This document shows positions 44,817 to 56,335 of a stretch of DNA of 64,000 nucleotides, piece by piece. The translations under genes were made by a program, and so were the position numbers. This stretch comes from Edaphochlamys debaryana (lineage: Eukaryota > Chlorophyta > Chlorophyceae > Chlamydomonadales), in assembly GCA_016858145.1 (NCBI GenBank), contig JAEHOE010000049.1:62001-126000 (forward strand), read 5' to 3'. The notes under the pieces were generated by a model, which was not told the origin of the DNA, searched no databases, and saw only the letters and a program-made list of their open reading frames with translations. Positions within the stretch are counted from its first letter, which is position 1. Each line of letters starts with the position of its first letter.

Positions 44817-47800
44817 TTAGAGGATGATGGCCGGAGTCGGCACCGACTCCTTGATCTCCTTGTGCGGAAGCACAATGGCTCCGTTGAGGTAGAGCTCATC
44901 CTGCGGAGCGCGGAGACAGCAGATGGAGATACGCCCGGGTCAGCCGAGGAATGCGCGCAGCAATATCGGTACGCCCCTGGCTTTGCAGGAACCAATAAGC
45001 GTCATCGCCCAGGCCCAGACAAGCCAGATACAAGTGTGCCCCACGGGCGGTCGTGGATCCCAGCTGAGCCGCCATGCACGACTGACCTTGCACTGCACGT
45101 CCTCGCCCAGCACGCAGTGGTTCTCCAGGCGGCTCCAGGCGCCCACGCGGCTCTCCCACCCAACGATGCTTAGGTCCACCTGCGGACGGCGGTGTGGTGC
45201 GTGTGAAGGGTCACATGTCCCCGGGGCGCCCCCAGACAAGGTGTCCACAGAACCCCGTTCCTGACTCTCAACGAGCTCGCGCGCACCTTGCTGTGGTCCT
45301 TGATGTGCACGCCCTTCATCACCACGCAGTGGCTCAGGCGCACGCCGTTGCCAATCACACAGCCGGCGCTGATGGACACGTCGGGCCTGTGGGCGGCACC
45401 AGGTAAAGACTCAGGCCTGGGTGCCATGACGCTGTGCACGTCCCCTCCCTCTGGCTGTGTTGCCCAGCCGTGTGGTCACCGGCGTGCTGCCCCGCCCCGC
45501 CACGGGGACTGCGGGGCAACCAGTAGGTGGACGAGCTGCCGAGCTCACCCGATGAGGCAGCCCTCGCCAATCTTGGCGGTGGGGTCGATGAGCACGTTGC
45601 CCGTGAGGCCGGGGCCCTTGCCCAGCAACGGCGACTGCCGGATGGACAGCGAGTCCAGGTACAGCTTCAGGCCTGCGGGCAGGCGTGGCAGCCCCGGCGT
45701 CAGACATGCTGGACGACGGAACGCGCTGGTGAGGGCCTCTCTGAGGCCCACGGGTATGCTGGGCGCCCTCTGGCACGACCCTGCGAGGGCTGCCGCGAAT
45801 CCAGCACGTGGGGAAGCGGGCCCCGAGCGCAGCCCCGCTCCGCGCCCGCTCACCCTTGAGGTAGTCCTTGGGCTGGCCCACGTCCATCCAGTAGCCGTTG
45901 AGCGTGAAGGCGTACAGGCGGTTGTCGGCGGCCACGTGGGGGAAGACCTCGCGCTCGATGGAGGTGGGGCGCAGCTCGATGCGGTTCAGGATGGAGGGGC
46001 TGCACACGTAGATGCCGGCGTTGATCTTGTCGCCCACAAACTCCTGCAAAGCCCAAGGCATAGGGTTTGGGCAGTTAAATGTACCACCTGCTACGCGGGA
46101 TGAGTTCGTGACCCGAAAGGGCTTGGTGAGGCCGCGCGAGGGCGGTGGCGCGTCGGGTCAGATGAAGCTGCAAGTACGGGTGATGAATCTCTTTGTGTTC
46201 AGTGCATGTGCTGCCCGCTGCTGGCATGGGTCTTTAAGTTATAGCCCGGGATGTTGTTGGGCCCAGGACCGTACGCCAGGTTGTGATTAGGCGGAGTCGT
46301 TCGTGCTGTACAGATGGAGCTGCCCGCTGTTGAGGGCTGCCAGAACCCTTACGCACGTCTGACTGCTCCAGTCAGATGCGCATGTGACGGTGGTAGTGGC
46401 GGTGGTGGTAGTGGTGATGGTTGTGGTGGTAGCGGCAGTGGCGGTGGGTGAGCGAGGCGGGGAACCGTGAGGTGAAGAGAGCCGAAAGCCAGAGACCGGG
46501 CACAAGGGTTGCAGGTGGTGGGGGTGGTGAGGGTGACGAGGGAAGAGAGCGTGGTGATGGGGTTCGTGGGTGAAGAGGGTGTTGTGGAGGTCCCCCGGGC
46601 CATACGAGCACGGGCAGACGGTCGTAGGGGTGTGGTGGTGGAGGGAGGGTGATGGTGATGCGAGAGGGATGGATGGCGTGGGGGATGGGGGTCAGAGACT
46701 CCGCACCATGACGCCAATCCTTGTGCGGAGGCTGAGGAGCTGGTGCACGCCCCTCCCGCACTGCTCCTTCCTCGAACGGACAAGTGCTTTGCTGCGACCC
46801 TGTGTTGTTTCCCCCGCTCACACCCTCGGGCCAGCCCGCTAGTATCCTCCGCTCTCCCCACCCTCTCCCCTCCAGCGTGCCATGCTACCCAGGCACCCCG
46901 CACAACGCTAGCGTCCCCAGCTGGGCCCCACCTTGGGCTTCTCGACGAAGCGTTGCACCTGGCCGTACTCGTCCATGACCACCACACCGTACTTGGTCGG
47001 GTCGTCCACCTGGTGCGGCCGCAAGGCAAAGATCACGAGCTTGTGCAGTGCCCATGGAACTGGGCTGCGGAGAGGTGCGTGCCCCTCCGGACACCTACTG
47101 GGAACGCTGTTCGCAGCGGAGGATGGGCCCTAGCCCCTCAGGGGATGGCCCATGCTTGTGCTACGCCCGCAAGGTGCACCCACGCACGCACCTTGGTGAC
47201 CAGGATGGTCGCCTCGGCGCCGCGGGCGCGGTGGAAGTCCAGCATGTCACGCAGGGGGTAGTCGCAGATGACATCGCTGCGGTCGGGGAGTTGGAGTGGG
47301 CCAGGTACCCCGTTAGACCCCACTCGCGACAGCCACAGCTAGGGCCGGAGCAAGACAGGAACGTGCTGCTAGTGCCGGGGGTCGGGGTGGACGCTTGGGT
47401 AGGCCAAGCAGAGGCTTGGAGTGGACGGTTCCCTCAGTCAGGAATAATCTGGTCAGCCGTGGAAGTAGACCAGCGCACCTGTTGAGCACGAAGAAGGGCG
47501 TGCCCTTGCCATCGTCCAGGATGTCACGAGCCAGCGCCAGCGGCCCGGCGGTGCCCATGGGCTCCTTCTCCTGTGGGTTCCACAGGCCCAGGGGTCATGT
47601 CAGCGGCAGGCGTTGCGCCCCTCGAGGCAGGCAAAACCGGCCCAGAGCTGGAAGCGGCCGCACCTGAGAGCAGACGATCTTGACGCCCAGCTTCTCCTGC
47701 CACTCCTCAATGAAGCCACGCATGACCTGCGCGAGGCGCGGCCCAACGCGTGTGGGCTTAGGGCTTCGAGGCAGGCCCGTCCGGGGCTTGCACGCCGCTG

Positions 47801-48165
47801 TCAGGGTGCAGCACGCACCTCTGGCTGGTAGTTGATGGCCAGCACCACATCCGTACAGCCAGCGGCCTTGAGCGCCTGCGAGGGGTGTTGGGGAGCCCGA
47901 GGGAAGGCACGAGGTTCGGGGGCAGCAAGGCCGAGGCAGGACGTGTCGACCCGGGCAACCCCCGGAACGCCGCCAGCCCCCGGTTTCGCCTCGCGGTGGC
48001 AATATGCTCAACTCCTTGGCGCAATCCCGGCAAAAGTCCGGGCCGCACCTCGATTTGGTGGATAATCATGGGCTTGTTGGCAAACTCCACGAGCGGCTTG
48101 GGGCAGCTCAGCGTCAGGGGACGCAGGCGCGTGCCATAGCCACCGACGAGAATGAGAGCCCTCAT
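44817..48165 (-). CDS. GMP1: Mannose-1-phosphate guanylyltransferase (GDP-mannose pyrophosphorylase)
   Basis: Cytosolic enzyme making GDP-mannose from mannose-1-phosphate and GTP, feeding ascorbate synthesis, N-glycosylation and cell-wall glycans (plant VTC1/CYT1). Eleven exons: 48165-48049, 47875-47819, 47726-47664, 47570-47479, 47276-47192, 47009-46932, 46043-45854, 45672-45549, 45386-45287, 45179-45087, 44900-44817; total 360 aa, exactly the family length. The N-terminal nucleotidyltransferase has the signature [20 protein letters not shown], then [36 protein letters not shown] and [16 protein letters not shown]-terminal left-handed beta-helix follows with hexapeptide repeats ([31 protein letters not shown]), ending PTPAIIL. 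The start is fixed by MRALILVGG, which is how the family begins. It is the active-type subunit judging by the intact signature. Confidence 0.97.
46380..46665. repeat. GGT/GTG-rich low-complexity tract in GMPP intron 6
   Basis: The 0.9-kb intron between exons 6 and 7 carries ggtggtagtggtgatggttgt-type runs (46385-46445) and further gtggtgg clusters (46510-46660). Confidence 0.75.
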
Positions 48166-49628
48166 TGTTGAGCGCCTTTAGGCGGGCGACGGTCCGATCT
48201 GCTGTGTGCTACACCCCGACGGTCCTTCCGCGGTGCGCTGGACGTCTCCTATGACAGAGAGTGGCTACGTGAACCGCTTGGGTATGGGTCAACGCTTGCA
48301 GCGGCAGCACAGCGGCACGCGAAATACTGGTGACCGGGACAGCGTGTAAGGAGCGGTCGAAGTAAGCAGCGGTGGTGGCGCTGCGTGTTGATCTTGCGGG
48401 TCTGTATAAACGGGTCGCGGCTTATGAGGACCGGCGCTCAAAACCCGATGCGACCCATCTTGAAAGGTGCCTAAGGTGCCGAAATGCGCTCGCCCGACCC
48501 ACGTCGCGGCGCGGCTCTCTGGCGCGAAGAGGTTTGCAGCGGAGCGATGCTGAAGGAGCCCGACTTGTGCATCGCGACCACGCGCGACCGCCTCGGGACT
48601 GTGGCCGACCCGCGTGTCGGTTGCCGTGTCGGTTTCTGGCCGGCCCCACCGAAACTCCCACGCCGCATCGCCCTTCCACGGCTTCCAGCGCCCACCGCCT
48701 GCAGCCCCGCCCTACGCCGAGTTTTGTACCTCACCACGGCACATCAAAGCAAGGGCCAGGAAGGCAACAAGCCAACGGCGTCACGGGAGTGCCCAGCCAC
48801 GTGACACGACCTCCCCGACTGCAACCCCTTGCACTCCTCCCTACAATTTGCATCTGAAGTGAGCGGTACCCGCGCGAGTCCTATCACAGACAACTCCCTG
48901 CCCCTATGGCTGTGCGCCTCTGCATAACAGCGTTCAGAGGCCAGGCGGGCCGAGGCGGGCAGACAGCTTTGCTCAGCACCCTCCCAGCAGCCCATCGCTG
49001 GCTGGCCTGACCGCATGCACGTGGACAGGTGATGACGGAAGCCCTCACCAACCTGGGGAAGCGCTGGGGATTCCTGGGGGCCCACCGAAGGCCGCCTATG
49101 AGCCAGCGAAGCTGCTGCAAGCGCAATCCCATAACATGACCTCCTCCCCAACAACTTTAGTCTTATCTCAGTACCGTCCAGGTCAGCACTAACTAGCCCC
49201 CTTCCACAGTATGCATGCAGCTCTCCTCGGCCCCATGGCCAATCACATAATTACTTTGTCCCTGAGCCAGTGCAGCATGACACGTGCCCCCTCTGCAATC
49301 GCTAGGGTTGGCACCCCCCAGTACAAGCCCGCAAGACCACCACCCCCACCACCACCATTAAAGCATGCTATGGGCCCCTAAGAGGCTTAGACCCTTCCGC
49401 ATCGCACAACCGTATGCTGCTTGAGCGATATGCCACTTTAGCATGCTCGGGCTCCAGCTAGGTCCAGCTCGAGCCCCGTGCAATAGATACATCACGTGTG
49501 TTCAACAACCCACAATCCCATGTCCTTAACCAGGCAGTCCTCAGCCGGCAACTTTTCTCCGCCACCCCACTCCAGCTCCACCACCAACCACCAACCACCA
49601 CCGCCACCGCCACCACCACCGCCTGCTG
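48166..49628. other. Intergenic, GMPP promoter side and DOMON-b561 3' end
   Basis: 1.46 kb between two minus-strand genes. Short CCA-rich microsatellites lie at 49336-49360 and 49570-49625 (the second reaches the end of the next gene). No RNA gene or supported ORF. Confidence 0.5.
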
Positions 49629-52600
49629 CTACCCCTGTGTGGCAATCTTCTCGTACGCGTGCCCCTCCTGCATGTGGTGCCGGTGCGGCGTGTGGCTATC
49701 CCCTGGCCCCGCCGCCGCCATCCTAGACAGCGGCACCTCCCCGCTGTGCCCTGGCCTGCCGTGCCGGTCAGGCATGTGCCCTAGTCCGACGAGCGGCACG
49801 TGCCCCGCACCCCCGCCGCCTATGGGCACGTGGCCCTCCCGGCCCCGCCCCTCCGGCGCGCGCCAGTCTAGCCACAGCGACAGCCCCGCGTAACCCACGC
49901 CAAACACTAGCAGCGCGCACAGAAAACCAGCGCCGCTGCTCGCACTGACGCGACGCCACAAAGAGACGCCGATGCAGACGTTCACGACGGCCAGAAGTAC
50001 AAGCGTACGACCCGCCCACCAGTGCAGCAGGTTCCAGATCCAGCGGCGCGGAGAGTCTGGCTTGGGCCGTACGAGCGCGATCGCCAGGTGGCAGCCCAGT
50101 ACCGACACAAGCGTGATGGCGAAGCTGGCGTGTGTTTGGAGGAGCGGGTCACGTAGGCGGTCCTCGTGCGTCTGTGGCGTGGGAAGCGGGGGCGGGAGTG
50201 AGCGCTGATTGAGGCCTGGACATTTGACAAGCGTGAACAAGGGTAGGTAGGGTAGATGTTGGGTGCAAGCGAGTTCGCAGGGTTCGCCAAGAGCAGGGCT
50301 TTGCCTGTCCATCAGGAGTTTGTGTCATGCCACCACCACCTACCGCCCCCAGCGCATGGGCACGCGAGGCAGATTGCTGATGCGTTTGGCTGCACCGCCG
50401 ACACCCGCCGCAGCCTCACCGTCTCGGCGGCCTCGTCCTCATCGGTTGAGTCGAAGCTGGTGTACGGCAGAATAAATCCGGCGTAGATCAGCACACAGGC
50501 CAGGGCCTGGGGCGAACGTGGCGGCACGGCGCGGGGCGGGGGAGGGGGTTAGCAGGGCTGGGTCTTCGAAGAGGAGGCAGAACGACAGCAGGGCTCCGAC
50601 GCTTCCCCTTCTGCACCCTTGCCGCTGGGTCGTGCTTGGGCAGCCGACGGCTGCCAAGGGCCGCAACACCTGAACCTGAAACCATATGGTCCCCTGCCCG
50701 CAACCCTTTGGCCATTCGGCTCGCACCACGCAAGCCAGCGCACGCCCTCACCTGCACCGCCCTGTGCGCCTGGAACCACATGCCCTGCAGGTTGTAGCCC
50801 GCGAACAGCCACCGGTGCCGCGCCGCCAGCACGCCCTGGGGAGTGCCGAGTGAAAGGCAGCTCGGCAACAGCTGGGGGACAGCTTGGGGACACTGACTAG
50901 CGCAGTTCAAGGCCAGAACCGCGGGACCTCCCCGCATGCCCGTATGTAGTGCAGGAGCGAACCAGTCCTCATAAGCCACGGCCCGCTCAAGGCGACAAGC
51001 CAGGTCAGCAGGCCCGATCGGATCTGTCCCAGGGCTGCACTCACCGCTGGCACCAGCACCAGCCACCCGGTCAGCTGCAGCGCGCCGTGTGCGCGCATGT
51101 AGCTCAGCTGCTCTGACACCACGGCCGCCTCCGCCGCCGCGCTGGCGCCGCTCGTGTTGCCGGGCCGCCAGGCGCTGCGGGGTGGGGCAGTGGGGTGCTG
51201 GGTTGGTGGGCAAGGGTGGTGGACGGGCTTGGGGGTGATGCAATGAGCCAGGGTGGTTGAGTGATGGGGCGATGGGGTGATGAGGTGGTCCTCGGAGCCT
51301 GGGACGGAGAGATAATGAGGCGGGGATCTAAAGCCCGCTACCGCCCCTCGCCGTTCCCAGCCTGCCCCCAGCCCCTTATTCCACCACCCCATGCTTCGGG
51401 GGTTCCGCCCCCCACCCCCTCACCCGTCGTCGGCCCCGCCCCCGGGCCGCGCCAGCACCAGTCGCGCGCTGCACTTGTAGTCCCCCCGCATCAGGTGGAC
51501 CTGCTTGAAGGGCAGGGTGGAGGCTGCGGGGGAGGAGAGGGAGGGGCGCGGGACAGGGACACGTGAGGGTTGAGGGGTGGAGGTCGCCGCGGCCTTGGTC
51601 CCCATTGCCTTAGCTCTCTGCGTGCTTGCCTTGACGCCTCGAGGCACGGACTACGGCGCTCACCAGCAGCGCCACACGTTAACACCCATGACCCATGACC
51701 CCGCTAGGTCCCGGGCTCCCCGCCAGCAGCTTTGCCCGGGCAAAGTGCCGCCTTGCCTGACTCACTACCGAACAGCTCACAGCAATGCGCTACCCCCCCT
51801 CCCCACCCCCGTTCGCCCCTCTAAGCTCCCTGCCCAAACCCACCCCTTCTCCTCCCCTGCACACCCACAAAGCTCAGTAGAGTGGTGTCGTGCAGCCCTG
51901 CAGCCCTGCAGTCACCCTAAACCCTTTCCCCTTCCCCCTCCCCTCAGCCCCTAATGCCCCTACCCGTGCTCACCCACGGGCCCCCCCACCCCCCCGTGCT
52001 CACCCACGAAGTTCATGACGGTTATGTCCAGTGTGGACACGGGCCGTGCCAGCTGCTTGCCTAGCTGCGGAGGCGAGGGGGGGGCGCAGCCAAGGAGGAG
52101 GGGTGGTGGGTGGTGCAGCGACGGGAAGGTGGGGAGGAGCACAGAGGTAGCGCAAAGGCTTGGGCCTGTTTGGGGGAGGCGCGGCATAGGACAGGGCTGA
52201 GCGTGTGCCGCTTGTGCAGGGCGTGTCGATCGGGCAGCAGCCCTCGACTGCCCTGACAGTGTGCGGCAACTCTCTGGGCTTCTCGTGCCGTCGCAACCGC
52301 TGGCGCGCTCGCGTGGACACAGCAGTACCCAGTCGGGGGTGAAGGTCCCGGGCCCCGCAGGTTGTGTCCCAGGCTGTGGGCTCGAGGCTGGGGGCCTCAG
52401 GTGCGAAACCGCGGGGGTGAGGCCCGAGAGACTCGGGCCCCAGGCGCCATGCTGGGGGCCTCTGGCGCGGAACGGCGCACCGTACACTCAGCCCCCGCTC
52501 CCCCGAGGTCGTTCCACACAGACGTGGCAGCCAGCCCCAGCCCCTGGCAGCCAGCCCTAGGCCCACCTGCGTGAGGTCGCGTGTGAAGCACACGGTGAGG

Positions 52601-55172
52601 GAGTTGTCGCCCGCCTCCAGTCCCGTGTGCGTCACGTCCACCCCCGCGTCCGGCTGCACGTCGTTGGGGGACCAGCCCTGGGGGGGCCAAGGGGCGCGGG
52701 TGAGGGGTGGAGCGGAGGAGGCAGCAGGGCAAGGGGAAGGAGGAGCCGGGGGAAGGGGAGGTGGACGGCTGCGGTGCCACGCTGTGTACTCAGACCGGCA
52801 ATCTCCGTAGGCCCTGCCCCCTAGCCACCCCCCTTTTGGGCGCCGATCTCAGTCGCCACCCCAAGCTCCTCAGTACCCATCCCCAAGCTCCCCACTCCAA
52901 GGCACATGCGCAGGGGAACCCTGACCCCACACTCCCTGCTGCCTTCCTCTCAGACCGCTACCGCCTTCACCCGCACGCTGGCGCCGCCGTCCTCCTCACC
53001 CGCCCGTCACCCCCCCCCCCCCGATCCTCCAACCTCCCCTCAACCCTCTTCCCTCGCCCCCCCCCACCGCCCCCCCTATCTCACCGCTATCGAGTACGCC
53101 CGCACGCTAGCGCTGCCGTCCTCCCGCGCAAAGCCCACCACCGCGTCAGCGGGGGCCATGACTCCGAAGGCCGCGGCCCAGCTGACGGCCACGTAGCCGC
53201 CCACGTCGGTCTGGAGGGCCACGTGCAGCAGAGAGGAGGAGGGGTCCGGGGAGCCGGGCTGCGGGGGGGTGGGGGGGTCGGGAGGGGCCAGGGGGGGGGG
53301 GTTGAGGGGTGAGCAAGGGGTGGGACGGCAGAGGGCGGGGTGGAAGGGTGGGTGTTTGTTGCTGAACGGGATCGCGCCGACGCCAGGGAAACCTTGGTGG
53401 AAGGGTGGGGCGGTGCGGGGTGAGCACGCTGCCCCACAACTCCGCGAGGGGATGCAGCTATGCACACACAGATGCTACACCTGCGACCATCGCGATTAAA
53501 GAGCCATGCGGCGCACGGGGGCAGAGGGGCAGAGGGGCCCGTGTGGCGCCTGAGGACGGCCTCTTGTGCCCGGAGCCCAGGAGGGAGTTGCACGTGTTGT
53601 GCTGCGTATGACCATCACGGCCAAACAGACATGGCCGCAGAGACTGCTGCCGCTGCTGCCGCTGCTGCCGCTGCTGCCGCTGCTCCTGCCGCCGCCGCTG
53701 GGCTCCGCGCGGGGCGCCCCCAGCGCTGCCGCTGTGCGCCCGCGCTGAGGGCTACACCGCCAGCGGTGGGCCCGCCGCTGCCTCTCCCACCGCGGCCCCT
53801 GCCGCCGGTGCTACCGCCGGTGCCACGGCTGTGGCGCAACGGAGTGACGCAGGGCCACATCCGCCGGCACTCGCAGGCCCCCGACCTCGACTTGTTATGC
53901 CCGTGCTGCCCCGATTCCTCCCACGTTCCTCCCTTAGACCAAGATTGATCGCCCGATTGCACACCAACCGTGCTAACGCGAATGCGCAACGGCCGAGGTC
54001 CCATGGAAGCCCCAGGGGCAGCGTGCGAGGGCTCGTAGGGGCGCGCCAAGGCCTATGAAAGGGTGGCGACGGGCAGCGACGGGCAGCGCACCTTGGCGGT
54101 GCTGTTGGCTCCCAGTGTGCTCAGAAAGGAGCAGCCCGGGCCGGTGGGGGGCGGCCCTCCCAGGCTCCAGTGCATGCGTATCCGCCCGCAGACCTGGACG
54201 GGGATGGAGGGCGGGCGGTGGGGGCAGGGCATGAGGGCACGTAAGCGGCAGACGGTGAGGTGCTGCGCTCGGGAGGGGGGCTGCGATGGCTGCGGAGGAC
54301 GCAGACGGCAGCGGCTGGGCAGGCGGCCGCCTGCCGGTGTGTGGAGTATGGGGCAGGGCTTAGGAAGGCGTTCGTTGCCGAGGAAGGCGGGGCAGTTAGG
54401 ATTGGAGTGTGCGGATAAGGGGCTAGGGCCTAGGGCAACATGGCAGACTGGGGAACAGACGGCTGGGAATTGAGGAAGCTGCGGAAGGATGGGTCAAGGA
54501 TGGGTCTCCGTGTCAACAAGGGTGTCTGTCCCTCCTCAGGACAGGGAAAAGGGCCGAGCCCCAAACCCCGCGAGGCCGGGCAGCACTGGGGCCGCGCAAT
54601 CAAGCACTACGCCGCACAGCGCACGGACTAAACCCACGCCGCCATAAGTTAGGGGCCTTCGCAACCCCGCAATGCCGGACTTAGCCGGTTGGGTTGGGCG
54701 CACATTCACATGCACCCTCCAAAAGATAGAAAGAGAAGATGTCCGTCTCCAATCCGCTACTGCCCACACGCAAGTCTTCGTGTCAAAAACACGCGCCGCC
54801 CCACGCGCAGCCCCACCCCACCCCAACCCCGGATGGCTGCTCGGTCCTGTCGCCAGTGCCTTACCAGCTGCGTGCATTGGTACCCCAGCCAGGACTTCGC
54901 GCAGGGCTGCGAGGCCTCGTTGGCGAGAAGGTCCGGCCTGCCGAAGGTTGGAGCGCGACCAGACGTGCCAGCCAAGGCGCACACATATCGCCGGTTACAG
55001 GTTTCAACGAGCACAACGGGGCCAGACGACAGTTCGCGCGCAAACTTGCAGAAATTGCGCGCGCGGCGCCTACACGCTCGGCGTACCGTGCGGTGCTCTC
55101 AGCAACGCCAAGTGCCACGAGCAGAGCCAGTGCCGTCATACGCGCAGGGCGTTGCCGTGCGGAGCTCGCCAT
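49629..55172 (-). CDS. DOMON-cytochrome b561 membrane protein
   Basis: Predicted trans-membrane electron-transfer protein of the DOMON/CYB561 (CYBDOM) class. Eleven exons: 55172-55090, 54937-54865, 54193-54092, 53258-53085, 52677-52567, 52064-52004, 51523-51424, 51174-51045, 50835-50752, 50506-50420, 50171-49629; they join in frame to 515 aa. Signal peptide: MTALALLVALGVAESTA. The DOMON region has a Cys pair (QPCAKSWLGYQC), VCGRIRMHWSLGG, LQTDVGGYVAVSWAAAFGVM and STLDITVMNFV. The b561 core has MRAHGALQLTGWLVLVPA, AARHRWLF…FQAHRAVQ, QTHASFAITLVSVLGCHLAI and LLHWWAGR, giving the expected heme-ligand histidines. The tail is short and His/Gly-rich (HTPHRHHMQEGHAYEK). Typical relatives move electrons from ascorbate. 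A tandem donor 30 nt apart after the sixth exon could add 10 residues. Exons 1-2 rest on splice logic and phase. Confidence 0.88.
51966..51983 (-). repeat. Echo of exon end and donor in DOMON-b561 intron 6
   Basis: cgtgctcacccacg at 51995-52008 (exon end plus donor on the minus strand) recurs 30 nt further into the intron. Both donors read GG|GTGAGC. The interval is open and a multiple of three. Confidence 0.85.
53637..53702. repeat. (CTGCCG)n microsatellite in DOMON-b561 intron 3
   Basis: About nine CTGCCG/CTGCTG-type hexamers within the long intron between the third and fourth exons. Confidence 0.85.
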
Positions 55173-56335
55173 CGCCAGCAGTCTAGCGTAGACCCCAAGG
55201 AATGTTTTCTACTTGCTCGCTATTGTATTAGACGCTATAGCAAGACTACGCGCAGTATCTTCCCACGGTGTGGGCAACGCAGACGGTGCTTTTGATGGGA
55301 TCACCATGCACGCGTGGCACTGGCCGGGTCAGGCTTCCGGGGCACTACATAGATCTGGGACAGAGGGGAAGTGGTCGATGGGGTGCATGGGTACGATGGG
55401 GAAGAGGTTCTCAGCGATGGGGGGCTGTGGGGGGGGCTTGGCTGTGTTTTGCGTGCCTTGGCACGCCCCCCCGCTTTGGGCTGCCCCAAACCTTCCGCTC
55501 GGATATCACCTTCCCCCGCAGCACTCGAACAGCTTGCGTATCATATATCAGGTCGCCTCGGCAGGCTCGGGTGGGTGCCCATGCTCCGTCCATTACCGGT
55601 CGCGAGCGAACGCGCACTCAGGCCGTAAACGCACTCCGCTTGGAAAGGATCCTCAACCCACATTATTGATGCTGCTCTCAGCTCTTGATTGCATCCTTGC
55701 CGCGGCTGGTCCACGAACTCACGCGCTTGCAAACGGCGCGAAGAGGCACTTAGTAAACGCTAGTCCCAGACGGACGCGCACGCTCGCGCTCGCGGCTTTA
55801 CGCCCTACGCCGCGTGACATATTGACACCCTCGGCTGACGCCTGCGGCACATAAGTTCGCGAGCACGTGGTTGAGCGCGACGAAATTTTCACCGTGCGGA
55901 GAAAGCTCCCTCGGCGCCTCGTTTTAGATGCCAGCAGTAGGCTGTGTAGATCCATCCATCATAGTACACGTCGCTTATCGCCAAGGCCGCACTGGAGCGC
56001 GGGTAATCATTCGCGGCGCCGCGAACTTTTGCCGAGCAAGATTTCGCGCTCCAACGACACGCATTCCTGCATGTAGAGCGTGATGCCTGCTTCTATTTGC
56101 GCATATGAAAAGCGTTCGTGGGCCCAGCAATGGACGAGAGTTTTTATTTGCAGTACACGCGGGTGGACGGTGGCCAGAGTTGTCAGTGACACCGTCGAAT
56201 ACCAATACTCATTGCACAGCACAGAAACACAGCTAGATTGAAACACTGCAGCTCAAACTGACGCTTCGGCATAGTCGTTTCGCAACACGTCACGCACAAG
56301 CACTAGAACTGGCGCCGACTTTATGAACCCTGGCT
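55173..56335. other. Divergent intergenic region DOMON-b561 / kinase
   Basis: 1.16 kb shared upstream region of two divergent genes, with several AT-richer patches (for example 56080-56260). No RNA gene or supported ORF. Confidence 0.5.

Noticed and set aside
53615..54049. 144-codon open frame with a poly-Ala end as first exon of the DOMON gene
   Set aside because: The Ala run is the CTGCCG microsatellite. A start at 55172 gives a signal peptide and correct phase through all exons instead.
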